64,000 nucleotides of DNA from GCA-2746605 sp963704835 (GCA_963704835.1 CAVPHW010000005.1:124001-188000), one strand, 5' to 3'. Shown: positions 1 to 8,808, numbered from the stretch's first letter. The notes: generated by a model from the letters alone, not told the origin. A program made the numbers and translations.

Positions 1-2
1 TG

Positions 3-1589
3 TTGGAAACCGAGTCAATTGCTTTGACAAATTCTTTAAATAAAATTGAAAGTATTTCACTTTCGGCAGATAGCAAAAAACTTGTTTTCTCAGCTTTTTA
101 TAACGCCGGTTTTAATGTTTTCCTTATTAACAACCCTTTCGAGTTAGAACAAGTTAAGGAAATTGAATTCACACAGTATATGAGTCAGTTTTACAATACA
201 GATTCTCTTAAAAATGAAGAAGTTGTCTCTAAAGGAATTCCAGAAGAAGGAAGAGAGTTTATTTATTTAGCCGATAAACAAAAAGATTCAACCGTTGAAG
301 TAAATTCAAAAATATTTACTGGTCAAGTTATTGATTATGGCGAAGAATTAAAGGATTCTGTTATCACGGATTACAGCGAATTTGTTTTTGCGAAAAATGA
401 TCCTTTTAAAGATGTTGTTGATCCAGATAAAAAACCTCAGGTTTTGTTTAGAGAAAAATTGGATAATGATGGAAATTTTCTAGTTAACAAATATAAAGTA
501 GATTTTTCACCTGATTTGATTTACGCTAATGCAGGATATAGCTCTCTCTATGGAGTTTTGGGAACAACTGTATTATCTTTTAGCGATGTATTAGGAAACC
601 ATAGATTAATTGGAACTACAAGCTTACAAATAGATTTAAAAAATAGCGATTATGGTCTGTCATATTATTACTTACCAGAGAGAGTAAATTTTGGAATATC
701 TGCATACCATACGGCTCGCTTCGTATATTTAAACGGTCTTTACGGTACTGCCCTTTATAGATTTAGAAGTTATGGTGGAAATTTATCAGCTAGTTATCCG
801 CTAAATACATTTCATAGAATTGAGGGAGGAATTAGCCTTCAAAGAGTAAGTAGAGAAAACTTGGATATCATAGAAGAATCTGTAGAAAAAACAACCCTAG
901 TTATTCCCTCAATTAGTTACGTAAAAGACAATGTTTTATGGGGATATACTTCTCCTATTGAAGGAAGCAGATATAATCTTACATTATTTGGTAACCCAGG
1001 AATAACAAATTCAAAAGAAAGTTTCGGGTCAGTTACTTGGGATTATAGAAAATATTTCAGATTTTTTTATGATAATTTATTTGCAGCAAGGTTTTCGGGC
1101 GGCTATTCTTTTGGCTCAAATGCTCAAAGGTTTTTTCTTGGAGGAACAGAAAGTTGGATTAACAGAACTTTCTCTTCCGGTTATGTTCCATTAAATTCCG
1201 CATCAGATTTTGTCTTCTTAACTCCAGCACTTCCATTAAGGGGTTATAATTATGCAGAACAATTGGGTACAAAATACTCATTGGTAAACCTCGAACTTCG
1301 TGTTCCACTAATAAGATATCTGGTTACTGGACCAATTCCTTTGTTTTTTCAAAATATTATTGGAACAGCTTTTATAGATGCTGGAACTGCATGGAATGAG
1401 AACAAAGATATTAAATTATTTAAAAAATCGACTGAAGGAAAAACAATTACAGACGATCTATTGATAGGTACTGGTTTTGGAGCAAGGTTATATTTTATCT
1501 TTCTTTGGAAATTTGATGTAGCTTGGTCTTATGATATCGACAAATTTTCAACGCCAAAATACTATATTTCACTAGGTTTAGATTTTTAA
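3..1589 (+). CDS. Outer-membrane beta-barrel protein with upstream propeller remnant (5' truncated)
   Basis: C-terminal part of a larger gene; the frame reaches the window edge, so the real start is probably upstream. The first roughly 60 residues (SADSKKLVFSA, NVFLINN) look like one blade of a TolB/WD40-type propeller. From about residue 170 the sequence is amphipathic beta-barrel, with a PLRGY motif near residue 416 that matches the conserved (V/L)RG(F/Y) loop of BamA/Omp85-type surface antigens. The chain ends in an aromatic residue (GLDF), as outer-membrane beta-signals do. Family knowledge suggests a TolB-like propeller fused to a bacterial surface antigen barrel, in the outer membrane. 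The substrate cannot be inferred. It converges on the FmdB-like gene with a 3-bp gap. Confidence 0.7.
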   Translation: METESIALTNSLNKIESISLSADSKKLVFSAFYNAGFNVFLINNPFELEQVKEIEFTQYMSQFYNTDSLKNEEVVSKGIPEEGREFIYLADKQKDSTVEVNSKIFTGQVIDYGEELKDSVITDYSEFVFAKNDPFKDVVDPDKKPQVLFREKLDNDGNFLVNKYKVDFSPDLIYANAGYSSLYGVLGTTVLSFSDVLGNHRLIGTTSLQIDLKNSDYGLSYYYLPERVNFGISAYHTARFVYLNGLYGTALYRFRSYGGNLSASYPLNTFHRIEGGISLQRVSRENLDIIEESVEKTTLVIPSISYVKDNVLWGYTSPIEGSRYNLTLFGNPGITNSKESFGSVTWDYRKYFRFFYDNLFAARFSGGYSFGSNAQRFFLGGTESWINRTFSSGYVPLNSASDFVFLTPALPLRGYNYAEQLGTKYSLVNLELRVPLIRYLVTGPIPLFFQNIIGTAFIDAGTAWNENKDIKLFKKSTEGKTITDDLLIGTGFGARLYFIFLWKFDVAWSYDIDKFSTPKYYISLGLDF

Positions 1590-1592
1590 GAA

Positions 1593-1856
1593 CTACTCTG
1601 ACTTAGTTTCTTTTTTGGTCTCAGTAGTTTTAGGAGCACTATCAACAGCACTGTTTGTTGTTTTTTTTGCAGGAGCGTTTTTATAATCTGTTTGATAAAA
1701 ACCGGAACCTTTAAATATTGGAGTAATTCCAGCTCCAATTAATCTATTCAATTTTCCAGAACATTCTGGACAATCAACTAATTGTTCATCTGACATTTTT
1801 TGAAATTCTTCAAAAGAATAATTACATTCTGTACATTTATAATCATAAGTTGGCAT
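1593..1856 (-). CDS. FmdB-family zinc ribbon protein
   Basis: A small 87-residue protein that begins MPTYDYKCTECNYSFEE and has a second CPEC pair about 20 residues later. Together the two CxxC knuckles form the FmdB/CxxC_CxxC_SSSS zinc ribbon. After a GSGFYQTDYKN segment typical of the family, the tail is low-complexity, rich in Lys, Thr and Ala. Members are putative regulatory proteins whose role is poorly known. The gene is convergent with the barrel gene and divergent from the lipoprotein gene. Confidence 0.85.
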   Translation of the reverse strand: MPTYDYKCTECNYSFEEFQKMSDEQLVDCPECSGKLNRLIGAGITPIFKGSGFYQTDYKNAPAKKTTNSAVDSAPKTTETKKETKSE

Positions 1857-1957
1857 TTAATATTCCTAAAATTGAAGTGGCAAAGTTAAGAATATTATTC
1901 TAAAAATAAAATGCCATTTAGAATTACAAAATTGTTATTTTTAACAAAAAGAATCAT

Positions 1958-2626
1958 ATGAATATTATTAAATCTGCCCCAATCGCCCTTTTTTTGATGT
2001 TTTTGGTATCATCTTGCCTGAATTACAACCAAGTCTCTACTATCAAAACTGATGACTCCGGCAAAATGTACATCCACTATTGGATGGATATGGATCCTGA
2101 TTTAGATTCACTTCTGATTAATAAAATTGGTTTATTTGATGAAGAAACTTTAACAAATAATTTTACTGCAACATTTACTAAATTAAACTATGTAAGTATT
2201 TTTCATGATTATAACGATAGCACATTACACGCTCAAATAGAGTTTGAGTATACAAAATTTGATTCACTTAATCTATTATCCTTTTTTAAGCATTCTGAAC
2301 TTTCAATTAAGGAAGGCCCGGAAAACACAAAAATATTTTCTCAGTTCATTCAGCCAATTACTACAACATTTGGTCTTTCTGGAAACAATTATTCCATAAC
2401 TTATGAATACTACTTACCTGGAAATATAATAAACCACAATGCCAATTCACTTTTTCGGAATAAGCTAGAATGGAGTTTTTCATTGGATGATATTGGGACG
2501 GGACAAACTATTTCCGCTACTTATATTCCATTTAAATTGAAAGAAACTCCTACTTGGATCTACTTTTTAGCAACTCTTGTAATATTAGTTGTTTTAGTTT
2601 TTCTCCTCAAAAAGAGTAAAAAATAA
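1958..2626 (+). CDS. Hypothetical lipoprotein with C-terminal membrane anchor
   Basis: A 222-residue protein of unknown function. The N-terminus is a lipoprotein signal (hydrophobic stretch ending VSSC at about residues 17-20, Cys as the acylation site). The middle is a soluble, Asp/Asn-rich domain of about 170 residues. Residues about 199-216 form a transmembrane helix followed by KKSKK, so the C-terminus should face the cytoplasm. A lipobox plus a C-terminal helix suggests a periplasm-facing domain anchored at both ends. No family was recognised. It stands alone between divergent fmdB-like and downstream prs, which has its own promoter. Confidence 0.65.
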   Translation: MNIIKSAPIALFLMFLVSSCLNYNQVSTIKTDDSGKMYIHYWMDMDPDLDSLLINKIGLFDEETLTNNFTATFTKLNYVSIFHDYNDSTLHAQIEFEYTKFDSLNLLSFFKHSELSIKEGPENTKIFSQFIQPITTTFGLSGNNYSITYEYYLPGNIINHNANSLFRNKLEWSFSLDDIGTGQTISATYIPFKLKETPTWIYFLATLVILVVLVFLLKKSKK

Positions 2627-2658
2627 AAAAAAACACCCAATTGAAAAAAAATACAAGA

Positions 2659-2687
2659 TTGACATAACTTATAGTTTTATTTATATT
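2659..2687 (+). promoter_or_regulatory. Sigma70-type promoter for prs
   Basis: TTGACA at 2659-2664 and TATATT at 2682-2687 are separated by exactly 17 bp, a near-consensus housekeeping promoter. It lies about 40 bp upstream of the prs start codon and probably drives prs and the genes behind it. Confidence 0.6.
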
Positions 2688-2727
2688 TATTGTTTGTATT
2701 AAATTTCTCACTAACTAATTTCACAAA

Positions 2728-3675
2728 ATGGCGGCTGCAGGACCAAAAATTTTTTCAGGAACTTCAAATCCTGAATTAGCCAAAAAAATTGCTGACTATA
2801 TTGGAATTCCTTTAGGTTCAATTGACTTAAAAAAATTTAGTGACGGAGAAATTTGGGCTAAGTATAAAGAGAATATCCGTGGTAGTGAGGTTTATTTAAT
2901 TCAGTCAACGCATCATCCGGCTGAAAATTTGTTAGAACTATTAATAATGATTGACGCTGCAAAGCGGTCATCTGTTGCTACTGTAACTGCAGTTATTCCT
3001 TATTTTGGTTACTCAAGACAAGATAGAAAAGATCAACCAAGAGTTTCTATTACTGCTAAGTTGATAGCAAATTTAATATCTGTTGCGGGTGCTGATAGAG
3101 TTATTATGATGGATTTGCATGCGGCTCAGATTCAAGGTTTTTTTGATATTCCTTGTGATCACCTTTATGCATCTCCGGTTTTTATGGATTTATTTAAAAA
3201 TAAATCAGATAGTTTAGTTGTTGTTTCTCCTGATGTTGGTGGAATTAAGTTAGCTAGATCTTACGCTAAAAGATTACAAGCAAATTTGGTTGTAATTGAT
3301 AAAAGGAGACCAAAACAAAATTATTCTGAAGTAATGAATATAATAGGCGATGTGAATGGAAAAGATGTTTTACTTGTTGATGATTTAATTGATACGGGAG
3401 GTACATTCATTGCTGCTATAAAAGCTTTAAAAGAAAAAGGTGCCAATAAAATTTATGGTGCTGTAACACATGCCCTTTTATCTGGTAATGCTGTTGAAGA
3501 AATTGAAAATTCTGAAATTACCAAACTTTATGTTACAGATTCAATCCCATTAACCAATAAAGGTAAAAGCAAAAAAATTGTTGTTAGATCTGCTTCCAGT
3601 TTATTAGCAGAAGCAATTAGACGAACTCATAACCATGAGTCAATAAGTTCGTTATTTGATATTGATAAAAGTTAG
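2728..3675 (+). CDS. prs: Ribose-phosphate pyrophosphokinase
   Basis: Makes PRPP from ribose 5-phosphate and ATP, the entry point to purine, pyrimidine, NAD and His synthesis, in the cytoplasm. The 315-residue length is standard. The catalytic flexible loop (SRQDRKD, about residue 95) and the PRPP-binding signature VDDLIDTGGT (about residue 217) are both present, as is the DLHAAQIQGFF segment. The ATG at 2728 fits the family N-terminus. It is the first gene of a run with rplY, pth and hppA, a common bacterial order (prs-rplY-pth). Confidence 0.96.
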   Translation: MAAAGPKIFSGTSNPELAKKIADYIGIPLGSIDLKKFSDGEIWAKYKENIRGSEVYLIQSTHHPAENLLELLIMIDAAKRSSVATVTAVIPYFGYSRQDRKDQPRVSITAKLIANLISVAGADRVIMMDLHAAQIQGFFDIPCDHLYASPVFMDLFKNKSDSLVVVSPDVGGIKLARSYAKRLQANLVVIDKRRPKQNYSEVMNIIGDVNGKDVLLVDDLIDTGGTFIAAIKALKEKGANKIYGAVTHALLSGNAVEEIENSEITKLYVTDSIPLTNKGKSKKIVVRSASSLLAEAIRRTHNHESISSLFDIDKS

Positions 3676-3707
3676 AATTTAGTGAATTAATTGGAGTAAA
3701 TTAGATT

Positions 3708-4352
3708 ATGTCAGACATTAATATAACAGCTCTTAAAAGAGTAAAGACTACAAAGGGTGCTGTTAATCAACTACGTAGAGATGGAAGTGTTCCTGGAGTT
3801 TTATATTCAAACGATATGGAACCCATAAACATTACAGTTACAGAATTAGCTCTTAAACCCGTTGTTTACACATCAGAAATGAACCTTGTAAATCTCCAAA
3901 TTGAAGGGCAAGAAGATGTAAGATCTTTATTAAAAGATATACAATTTGATCCTTTAACAGATAGAATTACTCATGTTGATTTCCAAGCGGTTACTGTTGG
4001 TCAAGAAATGGAGCTTCAAGTTCCAATTTCTTTTATTGGATCAGCGGTTGGTGTAAAAGAAGGTGGATCTTTGATGTATCATTTTCATAAATTAGATATT
4101 GAATGCTTACCTAAAGATATTCCTCAGCATTTTGAAATTGATGTTTCCAACTTGCATATAGGCGATTCTATAGTTGTCGGTGATTTGTCTTATGAAAACA
4201 TCAGAATATTAAATTCTGAAGATTCTACTTTAGTCTCTGTTGTTGCACCACATGAAGAAGAAGAAGAAACAACTGATGAGTTAGCAGAGGAAGAAGAGAA
4301 TCAACCAGAGGTAATATCCAAGGCTAAATCTGATTCAGAATCTGAAGGATAG
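3708..4352 (+). CDS. rplY: 50S ribosomal protein L25 (CTC/general stress type)
   Basis: Binds 5S rRNA in the large ribosomal subunit. The 214-residue protein is the long CTC form: an N-terminal L25 domain (about 1-90), a C-terminal TL5 beta domain (about 95-185), and an acidic tail (EEEEETTDELAEEEE) typical of long L25 proteins. It lies 32 bp after prs and 5 bp before pth. Confidence 0.93.
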   Translation: MSDINITALKRVKTTKGAVNQLRRDGSVPGVLYSNDMEPINITVTELALKPVVYTSEMNLVNLQIEGQEDVRSLLKDIQFDPLTDRITHVDFQAVTVGQEMELQVPISFIGSAVGVKEGGSLMYHFHKLDIECLPKDIPQHFEIDVSNLHIGDSIVVGDLSYENIRILNSEDSTLVSVVAPHEEEEETTDELAEEEENQPEVISKAKSDSESEG

Positions 4353-4357
4353 TTTTA

Positions 4358-4948
4358 TTGAGGGTTATTGTTGGAGTTGGAAATCCTGGACGAAATTATT
4401 TAAATACTCGTCATAATATTGGTTTCCATATTTTAGATAAATTTGCTCAAGAACTTAATTTAGAGTTTAAACCGACAAAAAGCGATTTTTGGAAAATGGA
4501 AAGTATCATTGATGCTTTCCCTTTTTTTTTAGTAAAACCAACCACGTATGTTAATAATATAGGGGTAGTTTTAAATGAAATTGTTAATCATCATGGTTTA
4601 TCCTTAAATGATTTATTAGTAGTTTATGATGATGTTAATCTGGAAAATGGGATTATTAGAATTAGAAAATCTGGAAGTGATGGCGGACACAATGGAATTA
4701 AGTCAATTATTTATAACTTGGAGACTGATATATTTCCAAGAATTAGAATTGGGGTTGGGAAGCAACTAATTGATCAAAGCTTAGCGGATTACGTATTAGA
4801 AAAATTTACAGAAACAGATGTTGATATTATTAATAATAAAACACCTTTGCTAATTGGGTTAATAAAAAATTTTATAATAGGTGGTTATAAAGATATGCTT
4901 GATTATTTTAGCAAAGAAACTAACATTAATACTTCTAATTTATCATAA
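4358..4948 (+). CDS. pth: Peptidyl-tRNA hydrolase
   Basis: Releases tRNA from prematurely terminated peptidyl-tRNA. Family landmarks are present: VGVGNPGRNYLNTRHNIGF at the N-terminus with the catalytic His of RHNIG, then VYDDVNLENG and GGHNGIKSI. The start is TTG at 4358, 5 bp after the rplY stop, which suggests translational coupling. The 196-residue length is normal. Confidence 0.95.
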   Translation: MRVIVGVGNPGRNYLNTRHNIGFHILDKFAQELNLEFKPTKSDFWKMESIIDAFPFFLVKPTTYVNNIGVVLNEIVNHHGLSLNDLLVVYDDVNLENGIIRIRKSGSDGGHNGIKSIIYNLETDIFPRIRIGVGKQLIDQSLADYVLEKFTETDVDIINNKTPLLIGLIKNFIIGGYKDMLDYFSKETNINTSNLS

Positions 4949-4965
4949 TTGATAGGAATAAAAGT

Positions 4966-7032
4966 ATGGACATAATTATTTACATTATACCATTTCTTGG
5001 TTTATCTGCACTTGTTTTTGCATATTTCAAAAGTGTTTGGATTACTAAGCAGAGTACTGGTAACGAAAAAATGACTAGGATTTCTCAGCATATAAGAGAT
5101 GGTGCAATGGCATTTTTGAAAACTGAGTATAAAGTACTTATATGGTTTATTTTAGGAATCGCATTATTATTAGGTTTTTCAAATTATGGTAATACAGATT
5201 CCTCTTGGTTGATTTCTTTATCTTTTGTTGTTGGTGCAGTATGTTCTGCGCTTGCCGGTTTTTTAGGAATGATAGCGGCAACTAAAGCAAATGTTAGAAC
5301 TACCGAGGCTGCTAGAAAAGGATTAGGTCCAGCACTAGAAATAGCATTCTCAGGTGGATCAATAATGGGAATGAATGTTGTTGGATTAGGTATTTTGGGC
5401 CTTAGCGGACTTTTCATTTTTTATTCTAACTTAGATTGGGATATCAGCAAAATTATAAATGTTTTATCTGGGTTCTCTCTTGGGGCTTCTTCTATTGCTT
5501 TATTCGCAAGAGTAGGTGGTGGAATTTATACCAAAGCTGCTGATGTTGGTGCAGATTTAGCCGGCAAAGTTATTGAGGGCATTCCTGAAGACGATCACAG
5601 AAACCCGGCAACAATAGCTGATAATGTTGGTGATAATGTTGGTGATGTTGCTGGTATGGGCGCTGATTTATTTGAAAGTTATGTGGGGGCCATAATTGGG
5701 ACAATGGTTTTAGGGGCTGTATTTGTTTCTTCTGAGGTCCCTGAATTAAAATTAGAAGCTGTTATTCTTCCATTAATACTTGCTGGTGCTGGAATAATAA
5801 TTTCTATTATTGGAACTTTTCTAGTTAAAGTTAAGGAAGGTGGCAATCCTCAAAAAGCTTTAAATCTAGGTGAATTTGGTGCAGCTGGAATGATGGTTGT
5901 TGCTTCATATTTCATTATTAGAACTATTTTACCTGAGTCATGGTCATACAATAATTTTGATTATACTAGCATAGGAGTGTTTTATTCGACACTTATTGGA
6001 TTAGCCGCTGGGACACTAATTGGAATTATTACAGAATATTATACTGGAACAGAATATAAACCAGTCCATAATATTGCATACCAATCAGTAACTGGTTCAG
6101 CTACGACAATTATTGCAGGTTTGGGTGTTGGAATGATTTCTACTGCTCTTCCAATCTTAGTAATTGCAGCAAGTATTATTGGAGCGCATGAATTCGCAAA
6201 TTTATATGGAATTGCAATTGCTGCTCTTGGTATGTTATCAACAACTGGAATACAGCTCGCGGTAGATGCTTACGGTCCAATTTCTGATAATGCTGGTGGC
6301 ATTGCAGAGATGGCGGAACTTCCAGCTGAAGTTAGAAACAGAACAGATAAATTAGATGCTGTTGGAAATACAACTGCAGCAATTGGTAAAGGATTTGCTA
6401 TAGGTTCAGCAGCTCTTACTGCGCTTGCATTATTCTCTGCTTATATGCTTCAAGCAGAAATCAGTGTTATTGATATATCAAAACCAATAATTATGGGTGG
6501 ATTATTCATAGGAGCCATGTTACCATTTTTATTTTCTGCACTAGCAATGGGCGCAGTTGGTCGTGCAGCAAAAGAAATGATAATTGAAGTAGGAAGACAG
6601 TTTAGAGAAATTCCTGGCCTAAGAGAAGGCACCGCTGAAGCAGAGTATTCCAAGTGTGTGGAGATTTCGACTAAGGCTGCAATTAGAGAAATGATTTTGC
6701 CAGGATTAATGGCAATTACTGTTCCGGTTATTGTTGGTTTTGCATCAAAAGAAATGCTTGCGGGATTGTTGGCTGGTGTAACAGTTTCAGGTGTTTTAAT
6801 GGCAATTTTTCAATCAAATGCCGGTGGTGCATGGGATAATGCGAAAAAACTTATAGAAGGAAACTTAAGAATAGATGGTGTAATGTACGGTAAAGGTTCA
6901 GAACCACATAAGGCTTCAGTTGTTGGAGATACAGTTGGTGATCCTTTTAAAGATACATCCGGACCATCATTAAATATTTTAATTAAATTAATGTCTGTAG
7001 TTTCTTTGGTAATTGCGCCATTAATTAGGTAA
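4966..7032 (+). CDS. hppA: Membrane-bound ion-pumping pyrophosphatase, K+-dependent type
   Basis: Couples pyrophosphate hydrolysis to export of H+ or Na+ across the inner membrane. The 688-residue, multi-helix protein carries the PPi-binding signature (EDDHRNPATIADNVGDNVGD, about residue 206) and the later DNAGG and DTVGDPFKDTSGP motifs. At about residue 466 it reads GNTTAAIGKG. Ala and Gly at the two diagnostic positions mark the K+-dependent subfamily; K+-independent pumps have Lys and Thr. Members of this subfamily pump Na+ or H+, and the sequence as read here does not settle which. It follows pth by 17 bp. A short, partly complementary stretch at its 3' end may form a hairpin before rpsF. 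Confidence 0.95.
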   Translation: MDIIIYIIPFLGLSALVFAYFKSVWITKQSTGNEKMTRISQHIRDGAMAFLKTEYKVLIWFILGIALLLGFSNYGNTDSSWLISLSFVVGAVCSALAGFLGMIAATKANVRTTEAARKGLGPALEIAFSGGSIMGMNVVGLGILGLSGLFIFYSNLDWDISKIINVLSGFSLGASSIALFARVGGGIYTKAADVGADLAGKVIEGIPEDDHRNPATIADNVGDNVGDVAGMGADLFESYVGAIIGTMVLGAVFVSSEVPELKLEAVILPLILAGAGIIISIIGTFLVKVKEGGNPQKALNLGEFGAAGMMVVASYFIIRTILPESWSYNNFDYTSIGVFYSTLIGLAAGTLIGIITEYYTGTEYKPVHNIAYQSVTGSATTIIAGLGVGMISTALPILVIAASIIGAHEFANLYGIAIAALGMLSTTGIQLAVDAYGPISDNAGGIAEMAELPAEVRNRTDKLDAVGNTTAAIGKGFAIGSAALTALALFSAYMLQAEISVIDISKPIIMGGLFIGAMLPFLFSALAMGAVGRAAKEMIIEVGRQFREIPGLREGTAEAEYSKCVEISTKAAIREMILPGLMAITVPVIVGFASKEMLAGLLAGVTVSGVLMAIFQSNAGGAWDNAKKLIEGNLRIDGVMYGKGSEPHKASVVGDTVGDPFKDTSGPSLNILIKLMSVVSLVIAPLIR

Positions 7033-7057
7033 ATTTACAAACTATTTTTTTAACCCT

Positions 7058-7080
7058 GCTGTTAAAATATTTTTAACAGC
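7058..7080 (+). promoter_or_regulatory. Perfect hairpin in the rpsF leader
   Basis: Ten-base arms (7058-7067 and 7071-7080) pair perfectly around a 3-base loop, 25 bp upstream of the rpsF start. There is no T-run behind it, so it is a poor intrinsic terminator. It is followed by overlapping palindromes CCAATTGG and TTGGCCAA (7080-7091) and a strong AGGGAGG ribosome binding site at 7092-7098. It could be hppA mRNA 3'-end structure or part of an S6:S18 autoregulatory leader; the known CCG-bulge motif was not demonstrated. Confidence 0.35.
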
Positions 7081-7104
7081 CAATTGGCCAAAGGGAGGAT
7101 ATAA

Positions 7105-7506
7105 ATGGCAACAAGACACTACGAAAGTGTAGTAATACTTAACGCTTCACTCGAAGACTCTCAAATTGAGGGAATAATCAAATCCATTCAAAACAACATT
7201 ACAACTCATGGTGGAGAATTAACCGATACTGAAAACTGGGGAAGAAAAAGACTTGCATATAATATTGATAATGCAAAAACTGGCTACTACTTAGTTCAAA
7301 GATTTATTGGCTTACCGAGTATGATTTCAGAATTTGAAAGAAACCTCAAATTAGATGAAAACGTAATTAGATTTTTAACTATTGCTTTGGATAAGAAAGC
7401 TCTCGAATACTTGAGTAATGCTGCAAGCCGAGCTGAGGATCAAGCTTCTGAACAAGAGGCAGCTGATCAACAAAAAACGACAACACAAACTGAAACCACT
7501 GATTAA
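7105..7506 (+). CDS. rpsF: 30S ribosomal protein S6
   Basis: Small-subunit protein that pairs with S18 on the central domain of 16S rRNA. The N-terminus (RHYESVVILNASL) and the ENWGRKRLAYNI motif are characteristic. The 133 residues include a Gln/Thr/Glu-rich tail of about 35 residues. The ATG at 7105 is preceded by a strong AGGGAGG site. It heads the conserved rpsF-ssb-rpsR-rplI operon. Confidence 0.96.
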   Translation: MATRHYESVVILNASLEDSQIEGIIKSIQNNITTHGGELTDTENWGRKRLAYNIDNAKTGYYLVQRFIGLPSMISEFERNLKLDENVIRFLTIALDKKALEYLSNAASRAEDQASEQEAADQQKTTTQTETTD

Positions 7507-7533
7507 ACAAAACGATTAGATGGAGGGGAAAAA

Positions 7534-8007
7534 ATGGCTGAATTGAAAATGCCAGAATTAAACAATGTTATGGTAGCCGGTAATTTAACAAAGGATCCAA
7601 TTTTTAGAGAAACTTCTAATAATACACCTGTAGCTAATTTTCATGTAGCTGCAAATAGAAGATATAAAGATAGTAACAATCAATGGCAAGAAGATGTTTG
7701 TTATGTTGGTGTTGTTGCTTGGAATAAATTAGCAGATAGTTGCAAAGATAGACTAAGAAAAGGAAGTGCTGTTTTAGTAGATGGTGAATTACAAAGCAGA
7801 ACATTTAAAACTGAGGATGGAAGAAATAGAACAATAGTAGAAATTAAAGCTAAAAGAATACAATTTCTAAATAAGTTAAGTAAATCTTCAGACGATTCAA
7901 CAGACTCAACCGATGATTCTTTCTCAGATGATTCAATAGAAGATACTTCTTTTGATAAATTTCTGAATGACGAAGAATCAGATCTTATTAATGAAGATAA
8001 TAACTGA
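7534..8007 (+). CDS. ssb: Single-stranded DNA-binding protein
   Basis: OB-fold ssDNA-binding protein for replication and repair. The OB domain covers about residues 8-112 (NNVMVAGNLTKDP, VANFHVAANRRYKD, KGSAVLVDGELQSR). An acidic Ser/Asp-rich linker follows. The C-terminus ends in ESDLINEDNN and lacks the usual DDDIPF-like tip that recruits partner proteins. Placement between rpsF and rpsR is the standard order, and a GGAGGGG site precedes the start. Confidence 0.93.
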   Translation: MAELKMPELNNVMVAGNLTKDPIFRETSNNTPVANFHVAANRRYKDSNNQWQEDVCYVGVVAWNKLADSCKDRLRKGSAVLVDGELQSRTFKTEDGRNRTIVEIKAKRIQFLNKLSKSSDDSTDSTDDSFSDDSIEDTSFDKFLNDEESDLINEDNN

Positions 8008-8015
8008 GGTTAAAT

Positions 8016-8225
8016 ATGAAAAATAAAAAAGCAAGAAGAGTAATCGAGGATTACATTGACTATAAGGACAGTAAAAAACTTCAAAAGTTTATTTCTGATC
8101 AAGGAAAAATTATTCCTAGAAGAATTACTGGCCTAAGTGCAAAACAACACAGAGAACTTGTTAGAGCTATTAAAAGATCAAGACAAGTTGCAATTTTACC
8201 ATTTGTTTCAGAAGCAGTTAAGTAA
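8016..8225 (+). CDS. rpsR: 30S ribosomal protein S18
   Basis: Small-subunit protein that binds as a dimer with S6. The 69-residue, very basic sequence has the family core (IDYKDSKKLQKFISDQGKIIPRR, then the KQHRELVRAIKRSRQ stretch). It is 8 bp behind ssb, with a GAGG site ahead of the ATG at 8016. Confidence 0.95.
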   Translation: MKNKKARRVIEDYIDYKDSKKLQKFISDQGKIIPRRITGLSAKQHRELVRAIKRSRQVAILPFVSEAVK

Positions 8226-8238
8226 TTAGGAGACCATC

Positions 8239-8682
8239 ATGAAAATAATATTAAGAAAAAATTATGACCAACTTGGTAAAATTGGTGATCTTGTTGAGGT
8301 AAAAGATGGATTTGCAAGAAACTTTTTATTACCAAGACAAATTGCTTATATTGCTACCAAAGGTAATATTAGAGCACTAGAAGAAGAAAAATTACAATTA
8401 GTTAAAAAGGAAGTAAAAGAGTTAGATTTAGCAAAACTTTTAGCGGCCGAGTTAGAAAATGTATCAATTACTATCCCTGTTAAAGTGGGTGAAGAAGATA
8501 AAATCTTCGGATCGGTTACTAGCCAAATGATAGCTGATGCACTAAAAGAAAAGAAATATGATATTGATAAAAGAAAAATTGATTTAGAAGAACCTATTAA
8601 AGCATTAGGTATCTACAGCGTAAATATTAAATTACATTCCGAAGTTAATGCAGTTGTTAAAACTTGGGTTGTGAGAGAATAG
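8239..8682 (+). CDS. rplI: 50S ribosomal protein L9
   Basis: Large-subunit protein that binds 23S rRNA. The 147 residues include the L9 N-domain signature (MKIILRKNYDQLGKIGD, then VEVKDGFARNFLLP), the central helix (about 45-75) and the C-terminal RNA-binding domain. It is the last gene of the operon, 13 bp after rpsR with a TAGGAG site, and is followed directly by an intrinsic terminator. Confidence 0.95.
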   Translation: MKIILRKNYDQLGKIGDLVEVKDGFARNFLLPRQIAYIATKGNIRALEEEKLQLVKKEVKELDLAKLLAAELENVSITIPVKVGEEDKIFGSVTSQMIADALKEKKYDIDKRKIDLEEPIKALGIYSVNIKLHSEVNAVVKTWVVRE

Positions 8683-8706
8683 TATTAATATCTCTTTAAA
8701 TTCTTT

Positions 8707-8743
8707 AAAGCCTTCATATTTGTAATTTGAAGGCTTTTTTTTT
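8707..8743 (+). terminator. Intrinsic terminator after rplI
   Basis: A 10-bp perfect stem (AAAGCCTTCA / TGAAGGCTTT) around an 11-base loop is followed by a run of nine T. It closes the rpsF-ssb-rpsR-rplI operon. Confidence 0.85.
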
Positions 8744-8808
8744 GTAGATATCTATAGAAACCAACTAAGTTAAATTAAAATGATTGGCTAAGATTCAATT
8801 AGTTTTCA

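Noticed and set aside
5184..5417. Minus-strand frame inside hppA
   Set aside because: Antisense to conserved transmembrane segments, no homology recognised.
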